Shown here in pieces: positions 28,311 through 36,997 of a stretch of 64,000 bases of DNA; within the stretch, counting starts at the first letter, position 1, and each line of letters opens with the position of its first letter. The notes below the pieces were generated by a model. That model made no database searches. It worked only from the letters and a program-made list of their open reading frames with translations, and was not told the origin of the DNA. A program made the position numbers and the translations under genes. Origin of the DNA: Spirochaetaceae bacterium (GTDB taxonomy: Bacteria; Spirochaetota; Leptospiria; Leptospirales; Leptonemataceae); NCBI GenBank assembly GCA_002730875.1, contig PCBI01000009.1, forward strand, positions 1 to 64,000. Direction: 5' to 3'.

Positions 28311-28321
28311 ATAGAAAGATA

Positions 28322-28367
28322 AGCGCTAGCGGGTTAAACCCTGGAGCAAGGGAAAACCCTGTAGCGC
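28322..28367. other. Imperfect hairpin upstream of the SMR-type gene
   Basis: GCGCTA (28323-28328) pairs with TAGCGC (28362-28367), and inner GGGTT/AACCC arms can also pair. It lies in the 170-base gap after lpxK. The outer AGCGCTAGC is the exact inverse of GCTAGCGCT at 28898-28906 beyond the next gene. No T-run follows. Confidence 0.45.
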
Positions 28368-28480
28368 CGTTTCAGGCATCGGAATTCCAGAAGGAACTTC
28401 TCGCTGGACGATTCCGGCCATGTTCCAGGATTATTCAACGCATTGAGTAATCGAAAAGCACTGATGTATCGGGGGAAAAA

Positions 28481-28855
28481 ATGACTCAACTCACTCTAAT
28501 CGTTTTTATTCTGGCAATTGTATTAAATGCTTCGGCCAATATTCTGATAAAGGCCAGCGCATACAGATCCGGGGAAATGGGCGCGGAAGATTTTATCAGG
28601 CAATTGTTTAATCCCTGGTTGATCGCCGGGCTGGCAAGCTTTGGCCTTGCTTTCATCGCCTACAGGCACGTCCTTTCGCAAAGTGTTCCTTTGAGCATCG
28701 CCTATCCCATCATGACCAGTCTTGGCTTTATTATTGTTCTTGTTGCTTCGCGCTTCTTTTTTCAGGAAAGCCTGGACTGGATCCAGTATGCCGGAATTGC
28801 GATGATGATCGTTGGTCTCTGGCTGGTAGCCTCCAGGATGACCGCTGCTAATTGA
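28481..28855 (+). CDS. SMR/EamA-type four-helix transporter
   Basis: A 124-residue inner-membrane protein with four membrane helices, the size of small multidrug resistance or ArnE/F-type proteins. Family-like features are the ASANILIKAS helix-1 end and the SVPLSIAYPIMTSLGFIIV stretch in helix 3. The conserved glutamate of SMR drug exporters in helix 1 is absent (the position is near Asn16), so a lipid-linked sugar or other substrate is as likely as drugs. It sits alone between two hairpins. Confidence 0.75.
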   Translation: MTQLTLIVFILAIVLNASANILIKASAYRSGEMGAEDFIRQLFNPWLIAGLASFGLAFIAYRHVLSQSVPLSIAYPIMTSLGFIIVLVASRFFFQESLDWIQYAGIAMMIVGLWLVASRMTAAN

Positions 28856-28876
28856 GCAAGCCGGTTTGACCCTTTG

Positions 28877-28906
28877 AGCGCGCCCGGCGGCGCCCGGGCT
28901 AGCGCT
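28877..28906. other. Strong GC-rich hairpin after the SMR-type gene
   Basis: AGCGC-GCCCGG (28877-28887) pairs with CCGGGC-TA-GCGCT (28894-28906), with TA bulged and loop CGGCGC. It is followed by GAAAGG, so it is not a T-tailed terminator on this strand, but it may stabilise the transcript end. The remaining bases up to 29088 hold no gene I can support. Confidence 0.5.
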
Positions 28907-29088
28907 GAAAGGAGCCCCCGGCTTTCGTGGTGGGCTGCCTGGTCAGGACTTTGCTATTGCGATGCCGACCAAGACTTTCGCAGCCGGTCAGATCTTGTTC
29001 GCGGTAAGGAAGCGGTTCGTATAAGACAGTCTGAAGGGGGCCGAGCAATTCCATTCAGGTAAAGTGTACAACTAGTTCGGAGAAAACC

Positions 29089-30339
29089 ATGGCAATTGAT
29101 GTAACGCAACTAAAGAAGCGATCCTACGGCGAGCCCAACCAGGGGCCTCTGGCAGGTATTAGAGTAATCGATCTATCCCTTCTTCTACCGGGACCTCTTT
29201 GTTCCATGCACCTGGCGGATCTGGGGGCGGAAGTCATCAAGATTGAGAATCCGCGAATGCCGGATATGACTCGTTTGATGGGCAGTAAATTTGGCGGCGA
29301 CGGAAAAGAGGGACCCACCGGTTTGTTTTATGCGGTGAACCGAAATAAGAAGAGTATCTCTTTGAACATTAAGCGACCGGAAGGACGGGAGGTTCTTCTA
29401 AAGCTACTGGAAACGGCCGATATTCTGCTGGAGGGCTTTCGCCCGGATACGCTGGAAGAAATGGGGATTGGCTACACCAGTCTGCATGCAAAGTTCCCGG
29501 GACTGATCTACTGCGCCATCTCGGGCTACGGAGCTACAGGGCCGGCGAAAGACCGTGCGGGCCATGACGGAAACTATATCGCCGAAAGCGGACTGCTGCA
29601 CATTACCGGCGAAGCAGGGGGGCCGCCGGTGTTGCCAGGCGTGCAAATCGCAGACACAGCCGGAGGTAGCTTGCTTGCTTTGTCGGGAATCCTTGCCGCG
29701 CTGTTTCATCGCCAGCGCACCGGGGAGGGCCAGTTTGTAGACACAGGAATGATGGACGGGGCTTTTGGACTGCTCTCCATCCATGCCGGGGAAATGGCGG
29801 CTTCCGGTCATCTGCCAGCCCGTGGACGTATGGATTTGAGCGGCGGGTTGCCCAATTACGCGGTTTACGAAACAAAGGAAGGCCGTCACGTCATGCTGGG
29901 GGCCCTGGAAGGTAATTTCTTTCGCACATTCCTGAAAAACATTTCTCGAGAGGATTTGATGGAGAAGCTCCAGACGGACCCGGACTCGCAGGAGAACCGG
30001 GACTCCGTACGACAGGACTTGCAGGACTTTTTTCATACCCGAACCTACGAAGACTTGAAGCCGCTTTTCGAGCATACCGACTGCTGTCTCACCCCGGTGC
30101 TTTCTCCCGATGAGGCCTTCCATAGTGAGCAGCTGAAGGCCCGGGAGGCGGCCGTGGCTCTGGACGACCCCGAGTTGGGACCTGTTCCCGTGACCGGAAG
30201 CCCGTTTCATCTTTCTGGTAGTCCGATTTCCTATCGTAGCGCGCCTCCGGGACACGGTGAGCACACGCAGGAGTTGCTCGAAGCCCTGGGCTACGACGAA
30301 TCCGCCATTTCCGAGCTACGAAAACGACGGGCCATCTGA
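29089..30339 (+). CDS. CoA-transferase family III protein (alpha-methylacyl-CoA racemase-like)
   Basis: CaiB/BaiF fold enzyme of 416 residues. GIRVIDLSLLLPGPLCSMHLAD at the N-terminus and the active-site segment RAGHDGNYIAESG (Asp160) are typical. The GHDxNY form resembles alpha-methylacyl-CoA racemase more than true CoA transferases, so it may epimerise branched acyl-CoAs or move CoA between acids. GGAG lies about 8 bases before the ATG. It is followed closely by guaB on the same strand; the functional link is not obvious. Confidence 0.85.
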   Translation: MAIDVTQLKKRSYGEPNQGPLAGIRVIDLSLLLPGPLCSMHLADLGAEVIKIENPRMPDMTRLMGSKFGGDGKEGPTGLFYAVNRNKKSISLNIKRPEGREVLLKLLETADILLEGFRPDTLEEMGIGYTSLHAKFPGLIYCAISGYGATGPAKDRAGHDGNYIAESGLLHITGEAGGPPVLPGVQIADTAGGSLLALSGILAALFHRQRTGEGQFVDTGMMDGAFGLLSIHAGEMAASGHLPARGRMDLSGGLPNYAVYETKEGRHVMLGALEGNFFRTFLKNISREDLMEKLQTDPDSQENRDSVRQDLQDFFHTRTYEDLKPLFEHTDCCLTPVLSPDEAFHSEQLKAREAAVALDDPELGPVPVTGSPFHLSGSPISYRSAPPGHGEHTQELLEALGYDESAISELRKRRAI

Positions 30340-30393
30340 AATTGCCTTGCCGATCTGCCCCGGTCGCGACTTCCTGTTTGAAAGGAAGGTACT

Positions 30394-31959
30394 ATGGACG
30401 GATTGCAGACCCAGCCCAAGGCAGCTTTTGCCGGTCAGGAAGAAGAAACCTTTCAGGACGGCCTTTCCGCGGCCGAGTTATTTGCCCTGGAAGGCGGACT
30501 AACGTATAAGGACTTTCTGGTCTTACCCGGCTTCATCGATTTTCATCCAAGCGAAGTAGACCTGAGCACGCAGCTTACGCGCAACATTCGCATCCAACGT
30601 CCCATGGTATCGAGCCCCATGGATACCGTGACCGAAGAACGTATGGCCATTGCCATGGCGCTTCTCGGCGGTATCGGGGTGGTCCATTACAACAACACCG
30701 TAGAGAGACAGGTAGAGCTGGTGGAGAAGGTGAAGCGATTCAAGAATGGCTTCATCACTGATCCCATCGTTCTCAGTCCGCAACATACGATAGCCGACAT
30801 TTATCGAGTTAAGGAGAAGTATGGCTTCTCCGGGATCCCTATCACCGAAGACGGAAATCGCACCGGCAAGCTGGTGGGCATTGTAACCAATCGGGATGTG
30901 GACCTTGAAAAGGATTATTCCGTACCTCTATCCCAGGTCATGACCCGGGAAGTTATTACCGCTCCTGAAGGTTTCTCGCTGGCCGAGGCCAATCAGGTGC
31001 TCAAAGAGTCCAAGAAGGGCAAGCTTCCCATCGTAAACGATCGTGGCCAGCTTGTAGCCCTGATCTGTAGATCAGACATCAAGAAACATCGGGAGTACCC
31101 GGATGCCTCCAAGGACTCCGGGAAACGACTGATGGTTGGCGCGGCCATCTCTACAAAGCTGGAAAGTCGAGACCGACTGGAAGCCCTGGAAGCCGCCGGC
31201 GCTGACGTAATCGTAATCGATTCCGCTCAGGGTAACTCGCACTACCAGATCGAGCTTATCGAATACATCAAGAAGCACTTTCCACGATTGGATGTTATCG
31301 CCGGGAACGTTGTAACTATGGAACAATGCAAGAACCTGATCCGTGCCGGCGCCGATGCGCTGCGCGTGGGTATGGGGCCGGGTTCCATCTGTATCACCCA
31401 GGATACCATGGCTGTGGGTCGCGCGCAGGCCACCGCCGTCTACCAGACAGCTCGCTATGCAGCCCGTGAAGGGATCCCCGTAATCGCCGATGGCGGCATT
31501 TCAAATATCGGCGACATTTCCATTGCCCTGGCTATTGGAGCCTCTACCACTATGATGGGTTCCATGTTTGCCGGAACCCATGAGGCTCCAGGCGAGTACT
31601 ACTACGAAAACGGAGTCAGGCTCAAACGCTATCGTGGGATGGCCAGTCTGGAAGCCATGGAAGCGGGCGGCGCCAAGCGCTACTTCTCCGAAGATCAGGA
31701 GATCAAGGTAGCCCAGGGAGTGACCGGCTCGGTAGTGGACAAAGGCTCCATGTTTCAGTTCCTTCCCTACCTGGTCCAGGGTCTCCGACAAAGCTTCCAG
31801 GATATGGGGATTAAGAGTATTGCGGAGCTTCACAGGGAGGCGCATGCGGGCAACATCCGCTTTGAGATGCGTTCTTTGAGCGCTCAAGCCCAGGGCACCG
31901 TACACGGACTGTACAGTTTTTCCTATCCTGGAATTGGAAGCGCTCGTCGAGAACCCTGA
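30394..31959 (+). CDS. guaB: IMP dehydrogenase, eukaryote-like type
   Basis: NAD-dependent oxidation of IMP to XMP, the committed step of GTP synthesis. TIM barrel with a CBS-pair insert (about 118-235). The catalytic loop is [10 protein letters not shown] with Cys333 and the mobile flap includes [19 protein letters not shown]. Both are the eukaryotic pattern (GSICITQ, VAQGVxGxV), whereas typical bacterial enzymes have GSICTTR. The 521-residue length also matches animal IMPDH (514), not bacterial (about 488). AAGGAAGG precedes the ATG. The next frame begins just after its stop. Confidence 0.95.
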   Translation: MDGLQTQPKAAFAGQEEETFQDGLSAAELFALEGGLTYKDFLVLPGFIDFHPSEVDLSTQLTRNIRIQRPMVSSPMDTVTEERMAIAMALLGGIGVVHYNNTVERQVELVEKVKRFKNGFITDPIVLSPQHTIADIYRVKEKYGFSGIPITEDGNRTGKLVGIVTNRDVDLEKDYSVPLSQVMTREVITAPEGFSLAEANQVLKESKKGKLPIVNDRGQLVALICRSDIKKHREYPDASKDSGKRLMVGAAISTKLESRDRLEALEAAGADVIVIDSAQGNSHYQIELIEYIKKHFPRLDVIAGNVVTMEQCKNLIRAGADALRVGMGPGSICITQDTMAVGRAQATAVYQTARYAAREGIPVIADGGISNIGDISIALAIGASTTMMGSMFAGTHEAPGEYYYENGVRLKRYRGMASLEAMEAGGAKRYFSEDQEIKVAQGVTGSVVDKGSMFQFLPYLVQGLRQSFQDMGIKSIAELHREAHAGNIRFEMRSLSAQAQGTVHGLYSFSYPGIGSARREP

Positions 31960-31978
31960 AAAGGCTTATGCTGGTAGC

Positions 31979-32779
31979 ATGATGGATTTCGAGAAATATA
32001 AAGAAATCAATGACCAGCGCATGAACTACCGTGAAATGGAGGAGGCCACTGTGGTGTCCTCCTACAGAAACGTTGGTTGCGGCGATGGCTATCGTCTTTA
32101 TCTAAAAATCGACGAGCAATCACCGGATAAGACCATTCTGGATGCGTCCTACACTACCACCGGATGTGGTTTTGGTCTGGCCGCTCTGGCCATGGCCACC
32201 GAATGGGTAAAGGGCAAGACCCTGCAGCAGGCGGCCGACATCAAATCCGAAGACATCGAGAGTCTTTTCGAGTTTCCGGAAAGAAGAAAGAACTATCCGG
32301 ACTCGGCTGTGGAAGCAATGCAGAAGGCTGTAGCGGACTACAGAAACGGTACCGGAGTAAAGCCCGAAGACAGGGTGACCCGGGCCTATGCTTTGCAGAA
32401 GCTCAAGGAGCAGGGGCATCTCAGAAATGAAAAACTCAACCAGGTTATCCTGGAGGGGGAAGATTTCTCCGGAGTTGACCTGTCCGGGGCAAACCTCCAG
32501 AACGCTTTCCTCCAAAATGCCAGTTTCGAAGGCGCAAATCTACGCGGGGCTCGTCTACGAGGGGCTTTTCTAAACAACTGTAATCTGAAGAATGCCGATT
32601 TCCGAGAAGCGGATATTCGCTGGGCCAAGCTCACTGGCGCAAATATCGAAGGGGCCCGGTTTGAGGATGCCATTTATGACATCGGTACGCGATTGGATCC
32701 CCGACAGACCGAGCTTTTCAAGATCATGAAGCGCGAGGGGCGCGATCTATACACGGAAAAGCAGCCTGAAAGAGTATAA
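31979..32779 (+). CDS. IscU/NifU-like scaffold domain fused to pentapeptide repeats
   Basis: N-terminal half (about 1-150) resembles iron-sulfur scaffold IscU: VGCGDGYRLYL holds Cys34-Gly-Asp, TTGCGFGLAALA holds Cys63, and EWVKGKTL follows. The third cluster cysteine (family KLHCS) is missing; the aligned segment reads KNYPDSAVEAM. After a linker, about 80 residues are pentapeptide repeats (A(D/N)LxG units such as SGANLQNAFLQNASFEGANL), which fold as a quadrilateral beta-helix. It therefore may not build clusters in the standard way. An in-frame start at 31934 inside guaB is possible; I prefer 31979 because the family homology starts there. Confidence 0.82.
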   Translation: MMDFEKYKEINDQRMNYREMEEATVVSSYRNVGCGDGYRLYLKIDEQSPDKTILDASYTTTGCGFGLAALAMATEWVKGKTLQQAADIKSEDIESLFEFPERRKNYPDSAVEAMQKAVADYRNGTGVKPEDRVTRAYALQKLKEQGHLRNEKLNQVILEGEDFSGVDLSGANLQNAFLQNASFEGANLRGARLRGAFLNNCNLKNADFREADIRWAKLTGANIEGARFEDAIYDIGTRLDPRQTELFKIMKREGRDLYTEKQPERV

Positions 32780-32819
32780 TTGCTTTACAACACAACTTCC
32801 CTGGACGCAACCTTGACCC

Positions 32820-33014
32820 ATGGCACTCCAACCCGGTGACGAGAAGACCCTGAACCGACCCACCTTTCTTCATGAAGGCGTTTTCGTAATCCAGGGAACC
32901 CTGGTTCGAGTTGTGGAGGTGGCCGACGGAGGGGATGAGGTTGTGGTAGAATACACAGATAAAGAGGGATTCCCCCATTATATCAAAGGGATTCGGCCGG
33001 AGGAACTCAAATAA
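32820..33014 (+). CDS. Small protein of unknown function, coupled to STAS protein
   Basis: A 64-residue acidic, soluble protein I do not recognise. A predicted beta-rich core (EGVFVIQGTLVRVVEVADGG then EVVVEYTDKEG) could be a small SH3- or Tudor-like barrel. The stop shares a base with the start of the STAS gene (TAATG), so the two are translated together. This suggests it may bind or modulate that STAS protein. Confidence 0.7.
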   Translation: MALQPGDEKTLNRPTFLHEGVFVIQGTLVRVVEVADGGDEVVVEYTDKEGFPHYIKGIRPEELK

Positions 33015-33358
33015 TGGTAGAGTTGCTCCTTATGCGTACTCCGGACGCAGTGGTACGCATTACCGAGGATCTCAAGATGGAAAATGCCAGAGAGTTTTAC
33101 GAAGACTTTCTGGCCATACATGAGCCCGGTGTAGAAAATGTTTACCTGGATTTTCGGGAAGTGCGATTCGTGGACAGTTCCGGGATTGGGATCCTGCTGA
33201 AGTGCGAAAAGGATCTAAAGGCCAAAGGCGCAAACATAACCGTTTTTGGACTGGGAAAATCTTTACTTTCCGTTTTCAAACTGGCCGGTCTGCTACCGGT
33301 ACTTCCGCATCTGGACGACGAACAGGTGAACCAACGCTTTCCTGATTTGTTGTCCTGA
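33014..33358 (+). CDS. STAS-domain anti-sigma-factor antagonist
   Basis: Single STAS domain of 114 residues, like SpoIIAA/RsbV. The phosphorylation loop reads FVDSSGIGILL with the expected Asp-Ser-Ser-Gly, so a serine there can probably be phosphorylated by an anti-sigma kinase and released by a SpoIIE phosphatase. No kinase or sigma factor is adjacent. It is coupled to the small protein upstream. Confidence 0.9.
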   Translation: MVELLLMRTPDAVVRITEDLKMENAREFYEDFLAIHEPGVENVYLDFREVRFVDSSGIGILLKCEKDLKAKGANITVFGLGKSLLSVFKLAGLLPVLPHLDDEQVNQRFPDLLS

Positions 33359-33413
33359 TCCCTTAAGATCGGCAATACCTGCTTCGATCATAGAACCAGG
33401 AGTTTAGGAAAGA

Positions 33414-34385
33414 ATGAAATCTGGCATCCGCCCATATTGGCCACAGGCATTGGCCCTTTTACATAAGACCGTTACGCGAAGGATACCGTGCCGGGACCGA
33501 TCGGACCTTGCAACAAACTCCCCGTCCGGTACAGTCCGAATCGTTAAATCCCTGGCCACCATCCTGGTCCTGGCCCTGTCATTTCAAAGTTGCATGGGCG
33601 GCTTCTATTCCCGCGAAACCAGGATTCTGGACAACTACTTTGCCATTTATACGATCCCTTCCGAGGACTATCCGGACGAAGAGCTGCAGGAATTTCTGGG
33701 CGAACCGGCGCAATTTCCCGCAATGAGTTCCGGAGACTTGATTCAACTACTGGGTGGACTCAAGTTCAGAAAGGAAAGCCTCTGGGGCACCGATGTTAGG
33801 CCGGTATATTATCCGGCAGAGGTGCAAAGATTCGCAACGTCATTGGCCCGAACCATAGAGACTGTGGGACCGGATCAGCGAATACTTCTGATTTCGCGAT
33901 TCGATCCGGATGAATCCGTCCTGAGTCGCATGGAGCGAACGTCCCTGATTATCTGGTACGATTCCAACGGTTTGAACCTGGTATTCGGGGAAATAAAAGA
34001 GCCGGTCCCCTATGACGATTTTCTTACCGAAGACAATTGGACCGAAGTACTGCCAGTTAGTTTCCGTAGATCCTATCCAGACCTGTCATTGGTGGGTAGC
34101 GACTCTTTCGACTACAAGAAAGTGGGAACCTACGATCATCAGACCTGGGCGGTTATCGCTTCCGATTCCATGGAAAGTCTGCTAGAAAGAAAGGAAGCTC
34201 CCGGATTTGACGCCAGCGACAGTTACTTCTCGGTTACTTCCGATGAGCCCAAAGGCGGCGGTCCTCCGGATTCAGAAAAGACTTTGAGCGAAAAGCTGAA
34301 GCAGCTGGAGAAGGCCCGAAAGGATGGCCTGATCACCGATCAGGAATACAAGGATAAGAGGGCCGAGATTCTGGACGAATTCTGA
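33414..34385 (+). CDS. Putative lipoprotein with C-terminal SHOCT motif
   Basis: Exported protein of 323 residues. AGGAAAG directly before the ATG makes 33414 a good start, but it puts about 45 basic residues before the hydrophobic signal and lipobox FQS-C at Cys60, an unusually long n-region. The central domain is unfamiliar (GLKFRKESLWGTDVRPVYYP, then QRILLISRFDPDES). The last 35 residues (LSEKLKQLEKARKDGLITDQ, then EYKDKRAEIL) are a typical SHOCT oligomerisation motif. Function unknown. Confidence 0.78.
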   Translation: MKSGIRPYWPQALALLHKTVTRRIPCRDRSDLATNSPSGTVRIVKSLATILVLALSFQSCMGGFYSRETRILDNYFAIYTIPSEDYPDEELQEFLGEPAQFPAMSSGDLIQLLGGLKFRKESLWGTDVRPVYYPAEVQRFATSLARTIETVGPDQRILLISRFDPDESVLSRMERTSLIIWYDSNGLNLVFGEIKEPVPYDDFLTEDNWTEVLPVSFRRSYPDLSLVGSDSFDYKKVGTYDHQTWAVIASDSMESLLERKEAPGFDASDSYFSVTSDEPKGGGPPDSEKTLSEKLKQLEKARKDGLITDQEYKDKRAEILDEF

Positions 34386-34474
34386 AACGACATCTGCACC
34401 ACGCTCGATTGCCGACTGTGGCAAGGGCGACGTCAGTCCTCGGGCCACCCGTTGGAGTGCGACCAGGATTGCCA

Positions 34475-34523
34475 GCTACTCCGAAAACCGGCCACTCCAA
34501 AAGCGGGCTACTGCGAAAACGGG
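34475..34523. repeat. Three imperfect 15-17-bp tandem repeats
   Basis: Units at 34475-34491, 34492-34506 and 34507-34523 share the form GCTACTsCGAAAACsGG, with the middle one shortened. They lie in the gap between convergent genes and run into the last codons of the FlaA-like gene. Confidence 0.55.
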
Positions 34524-35143
34524 GCGGGCAATTTGAGCGCCGGCGCGCTCAGCAATCGCAGATCGTCTACCGACGCTCTTACAGGGATTGTCTCATCGTA
34601 TACAGGGCGAAGCTCAAGGCCCATAAGCTCAATATAGAACTCCTGGAAGGGTCCTTCCGGGCGGCGTTGAAGTTCGTCCGGAAGCTCTATTTCCAGTCTC
34701 TTCCATCCTTCGAACTGTAGACTCTGGGGAGCGGATCGGGCAAGCTTACCATTTCGGTCCCTGAGCAGAAGGGTCATTCGAACCGGTTGATTCCAACCAT
34801 AGACATACAGCGATAGCCGCTGCGAATAGTCTCCGAGTTTTATGGGCGCCGGTGGCTCCAGAATGGCCGGAGTGGCGCTATTCCCACGAAACAGAAGCGA
34901 AGCAAATCCCTTGCTCCCGGCGTAGGGGCCGCTCATTGGACCATCGCGGCCCAGCCGCGCGCTCTGATCGGAGAATCGGGGGCGTGCGAGTTTCCAGTTC
35001 TGAACCGATTCAAAATCTTCCAGGACAGTCCAGGTCGACCCGGGTAGCGAATGGGGCGGAACAGCCGGAGTTTCCCCGGAAAGCGAAGCAGCCGCCAAAT
35101 TCATTATAAGGAACATAAGCATCCCTCGTCCCGCAAATGCCAT
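34508..35143 (-). CDS. FlaA-like flagellar sheath protein
   Basis: Resembles spirochaete FlaA, the sheath protein around periplasmic flagellar filaments. After a Sec signal (MLMFLIMNLAAASLSG) comes VLEDFESVQNWKLARPRFSD, then LSLYVYGWNQPVRMTLLLRD, SLQFEGWKRLEIELPDEL and the C-terminal VDDLRLL strand, the typical FlaA order. About 210 residues, a bit shorter than usual. Starts at 35143, 35122 and 35116 are all possible; the frame open to 35392 overlaps comF and is not credible. It is divergent from comF. Confidence 0.75.
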   Translation of the reverse strand: MAFAGRGMLMFLIMNLAAASLSGETPAVPPHSLPGSTWTVLEDFESVQNWKLARPRFSDQSARLGRDGPMSGPYAGSKGFASLLFRGNSATPAILEPPAPIKLGDYSQRLSLYVYGWNQPVRMTLLLRDRNGKLARSAPQSLQFEGWKRLEIELPDELQRRPEGPFQEFYIELMGLELRPVYDETIPVRASVDDLRLLSAPALKLPAPFSQ

Positions 35144-35203
35144 TGCCTCGCCCGGAATACGGAAAATTCGCAACGATCCGGTGGAACAGGACAAGGAGTA
35201 AGT

Positions 35204-35881
35204 ATGATAGCACATCTTTACAGCCCAACGGAATGTCCTGCTTGCAAGAGGGAAAATGCCACCGGCCATCTTTGCCCGGGTTGTCGACCGGAGATGCTTT
35301 CGGTCTATGGCCGATGCAGCATCTGCTTCAGCGTCCTTGCTCAAAGAAACTGTAGCTTCTGCCAGAATCGTAATGTACTCTTTGACCGGCATATTTCTAC
35401 ATTCGGCCTGAATTCGGAATGCAAAAGGGTTTTGCAGGCCTGGAAATTCGAAAACGAGCGAAGGGCCTATTTATGGTCTCTTCCCTATTTGAAGGAGAGG
35501 CTGCATACACTGCTGAAAGAAGCAGACATAATACGCAGGCCCGGATACCTCATCTACATCGAAAGCGGCGGATCCTCCCGGGATACTCGAAACTACCAAC
35601 CGGTGGCAGATTTGTCCAGGCACTTGGAGACGCCTGCTTTGCCTGCCTGCGGAATGCTAAAAAAGGTCCGAACCCGAAAACAGAGCGGAGCGGGACGGAA
35701 AGACAGATTTTTCCAGCTCAAGGGCTCGATACAGTTGACAGTGAAGTATAGACCAGCATTCTACTATGTAATCCTGGAAGACGTATTTACCACCGGAGCT
35801 ACCGCCAGCGAAGCCTCCAGGATCCTGAAGAAACAGAGCGGCGCTCAGGTATTGGTACTTAGCCTATTTATGGCCGAATGA
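35204..35881 (+). CDS. ComF-like phosphoribosyltransferase with four CxxC pairs
   Basis: ComF family, linked to DNA uptake and genome maintenance in other bacteria. Four zinc-type CxxC pairs stand at residues 11/14, 24/27, 38/41 and 50/53; classical ComF has two. RDTRNYQPVADLSRHL replaces the usual RGFNQ segment. The PRPP loop is VILEDVFTTGATASEA near residue 189. AAGGAGT before the ATG at 35204 fixes the start. The STAS gene begins one base after its stop. Donor or acceptor chemistry is not known for this family. Confidence 0.85.
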   Translation: MIAHLYSPTECPACKRENATGHLCPGCRPEMLSVYGRCSICFSVLAQRNCSFCQNRNVLFDRHISTFGLNSECKRVLQAWKFENERRAYLWSLPYLKERLHTLLKEADIIRRPGYLIYIESGGSSRDTRNYQPVADLSRHLETPALPACGMLKKVRTRKQSGAGRKDRFFQLKGSIQLTVKYRPAFYYVILEDVFTTGATASEASRILKKQSGAQVLVLSLFMAE

Positions 35882-35882
35882 T

Positions 35883-36239
35883 ATGGATCCAATCAAGAAG
35901 ACAGAGGAAGGCAATGTTTCGGTCCTGGAAATAGCCGGGAGCATCCAGCACGGAGATACTCCGGCTTTCGAAGAAGGGATTGAAAGGGTTTTGAACGATG
36001 GCGCCCGCTTCATTGTTCTGGATTTTTCCAAACTGCGCTATATATGCTCCAGCGCTCTGGGAGTATTGATAGCCTCCAAGCGAAAAATCCGTCGCCGAGA
36101 AGGGGATATTCGCATCGTCTTGCAAGAAGGGGATGTTCTTCGCGTATTTCGAATTACCCTTCTTGATCGTGTCTTCCACTTCTATGACGACCTTCCGGAG
36201 GCTCTCAAGAGTTTTTCCGACATAGCCGCGGGCTCCTAA
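35883..36239 (+). CDS. STAS-domain protein, variant phosphosite
   Basis: Second single STAS domain of 118 residues. The loop that normally reads DSSG is YICSSALGVLI here: the aspartate is a cysteine and the glycine an alanine, but two serines remain. It may still be phosphorylated, or it may act as an unphosphorylated decoy. It follows comF by one base, so it is co-translated, and lies 46 bases before rdgB. Confidence 0.88.
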   Translation: MDPIKKTEEGNVSVLEIAGSIQHGDTPAFEEGIERVLNDGARFIVLDFSKLRYICSSALGVLIASKRKIRRREGDIRIVLQEGDVLRVFRITLLDRVFHFYDDLPEALKSFSDIAAGS

Positions 36240-36285
36240 GCTACTGAGTAGCAAGGATTCTCCACTGAGCCACCATTAATCTGCC

Positions 36286-36927
36286 ATGCTCAAAATCCTT
36301 CTAGCCAGCGGAAACAAGAAGAAGCTAGGCGAGCTTCGAAACATCCTTGAAGACTTCCAACTGCCTGTACAGGTAGTTTCGCCGGCGGAACTGGGCTTGT
36401 CCCTGGATGATTTGAAGGATGCAGATGGCAGGCCAATAAGCCTCGAGGAAGACGGCGATACCTTTGCCGCCAATGCCTTGATCAAGGCCGAAGGACTGTT
36501 CCGCGCCACCGGTCTTCCCTGTCTGTCCGATGATTCCGGTCTATGTGTGGATGCTCTGAACGGTGAACCCGGCGTATTCAGCGCCCGCTACGGCGGCGAA
36601 GGTCTGACCGACGAAGAGCGGAACTCATTGCTTCTGGAAAATCTTTCCTCTTTCGATGTGGAGCAGCGGACCGCCCGTTTCAAATGTGTTCTTTGCTTTG
36701 TGCAGCCCGACCAGGAGCCCCGGTATTTTCAGGGCGAGGTGGAGGGCTCCATTGCTTTCGCTCCTTCGGGCAGCGCTGGATTTGGCTATGATCCGGTATT
36801 CATTGAATCATCCACCGGCCAATGCTTTGCCGAACTTTCCTCGGCCGCGAAGGCCGAGTTAAGTCATAGAGGACAGGCCCTTCGTAGCTTTGCCCGGTAC
36901 CTAAGAAGTATTGTGCAACCGCCGTAA
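36286..36927 (+). CDS. rdgB: Inosine/xanthosine triphosphate pyrophosphatase
   Basis: House-cleaning enzyme that hydrolyses ITP, XTP and dITP to monophosphates. LLASGNKKKLGELRNIL (residues 5-21), GDTFAANALIKA, the metal site LSDDSGLCVDAL, GVFSARYGGEG, FGYDPVF and the final LSHRGQAL are all present. 213 residues is slightly above the norm. Confidence 0.95.
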   Translation: MLKILLASGNKKKLGELRNILEDFQLPVQVVSPAELGLSLDDLKDADGRPISLEEDGDTFAANALIKAEGLFRATGLPCLSDDSGLCVDALNGEPGVFSARYGGEGLTDEERNSLLLENLSSFDVEQRTARFKCVLCFVQPDQEPRYFQGEVEGSIAFAPSGSAGFGYDPVFIESSTGQCFAELSSAAKAELSHRGQALRSFARYLRSIVQPP

Positions 36928-36997
36928 AGGCCTGGCAGCCTGGTGTTGTTTCCGGGCAGAACCCTGCAAGAGGCCCAAAAAATAGCGCCAGCTAATT

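Noticed and set aside
28874..29062. 62-codon frame after the SMR-type gene
   Set aside because: It runs through a strong hairpin, has skewed composition and no ribosome site.
29404..30264. Minus-strand frame inside the CoA-transferase family gene
   Set aside because: Antisense shadow of a conserved enzyme; no motif or ribosome site.
35144..35392. Upstream extension of the FlaA-like gene
   Set aside because: It overlaps comF, whose own start is fixed by a strong Shine-Dalgarno, and lies before the signal peptide.
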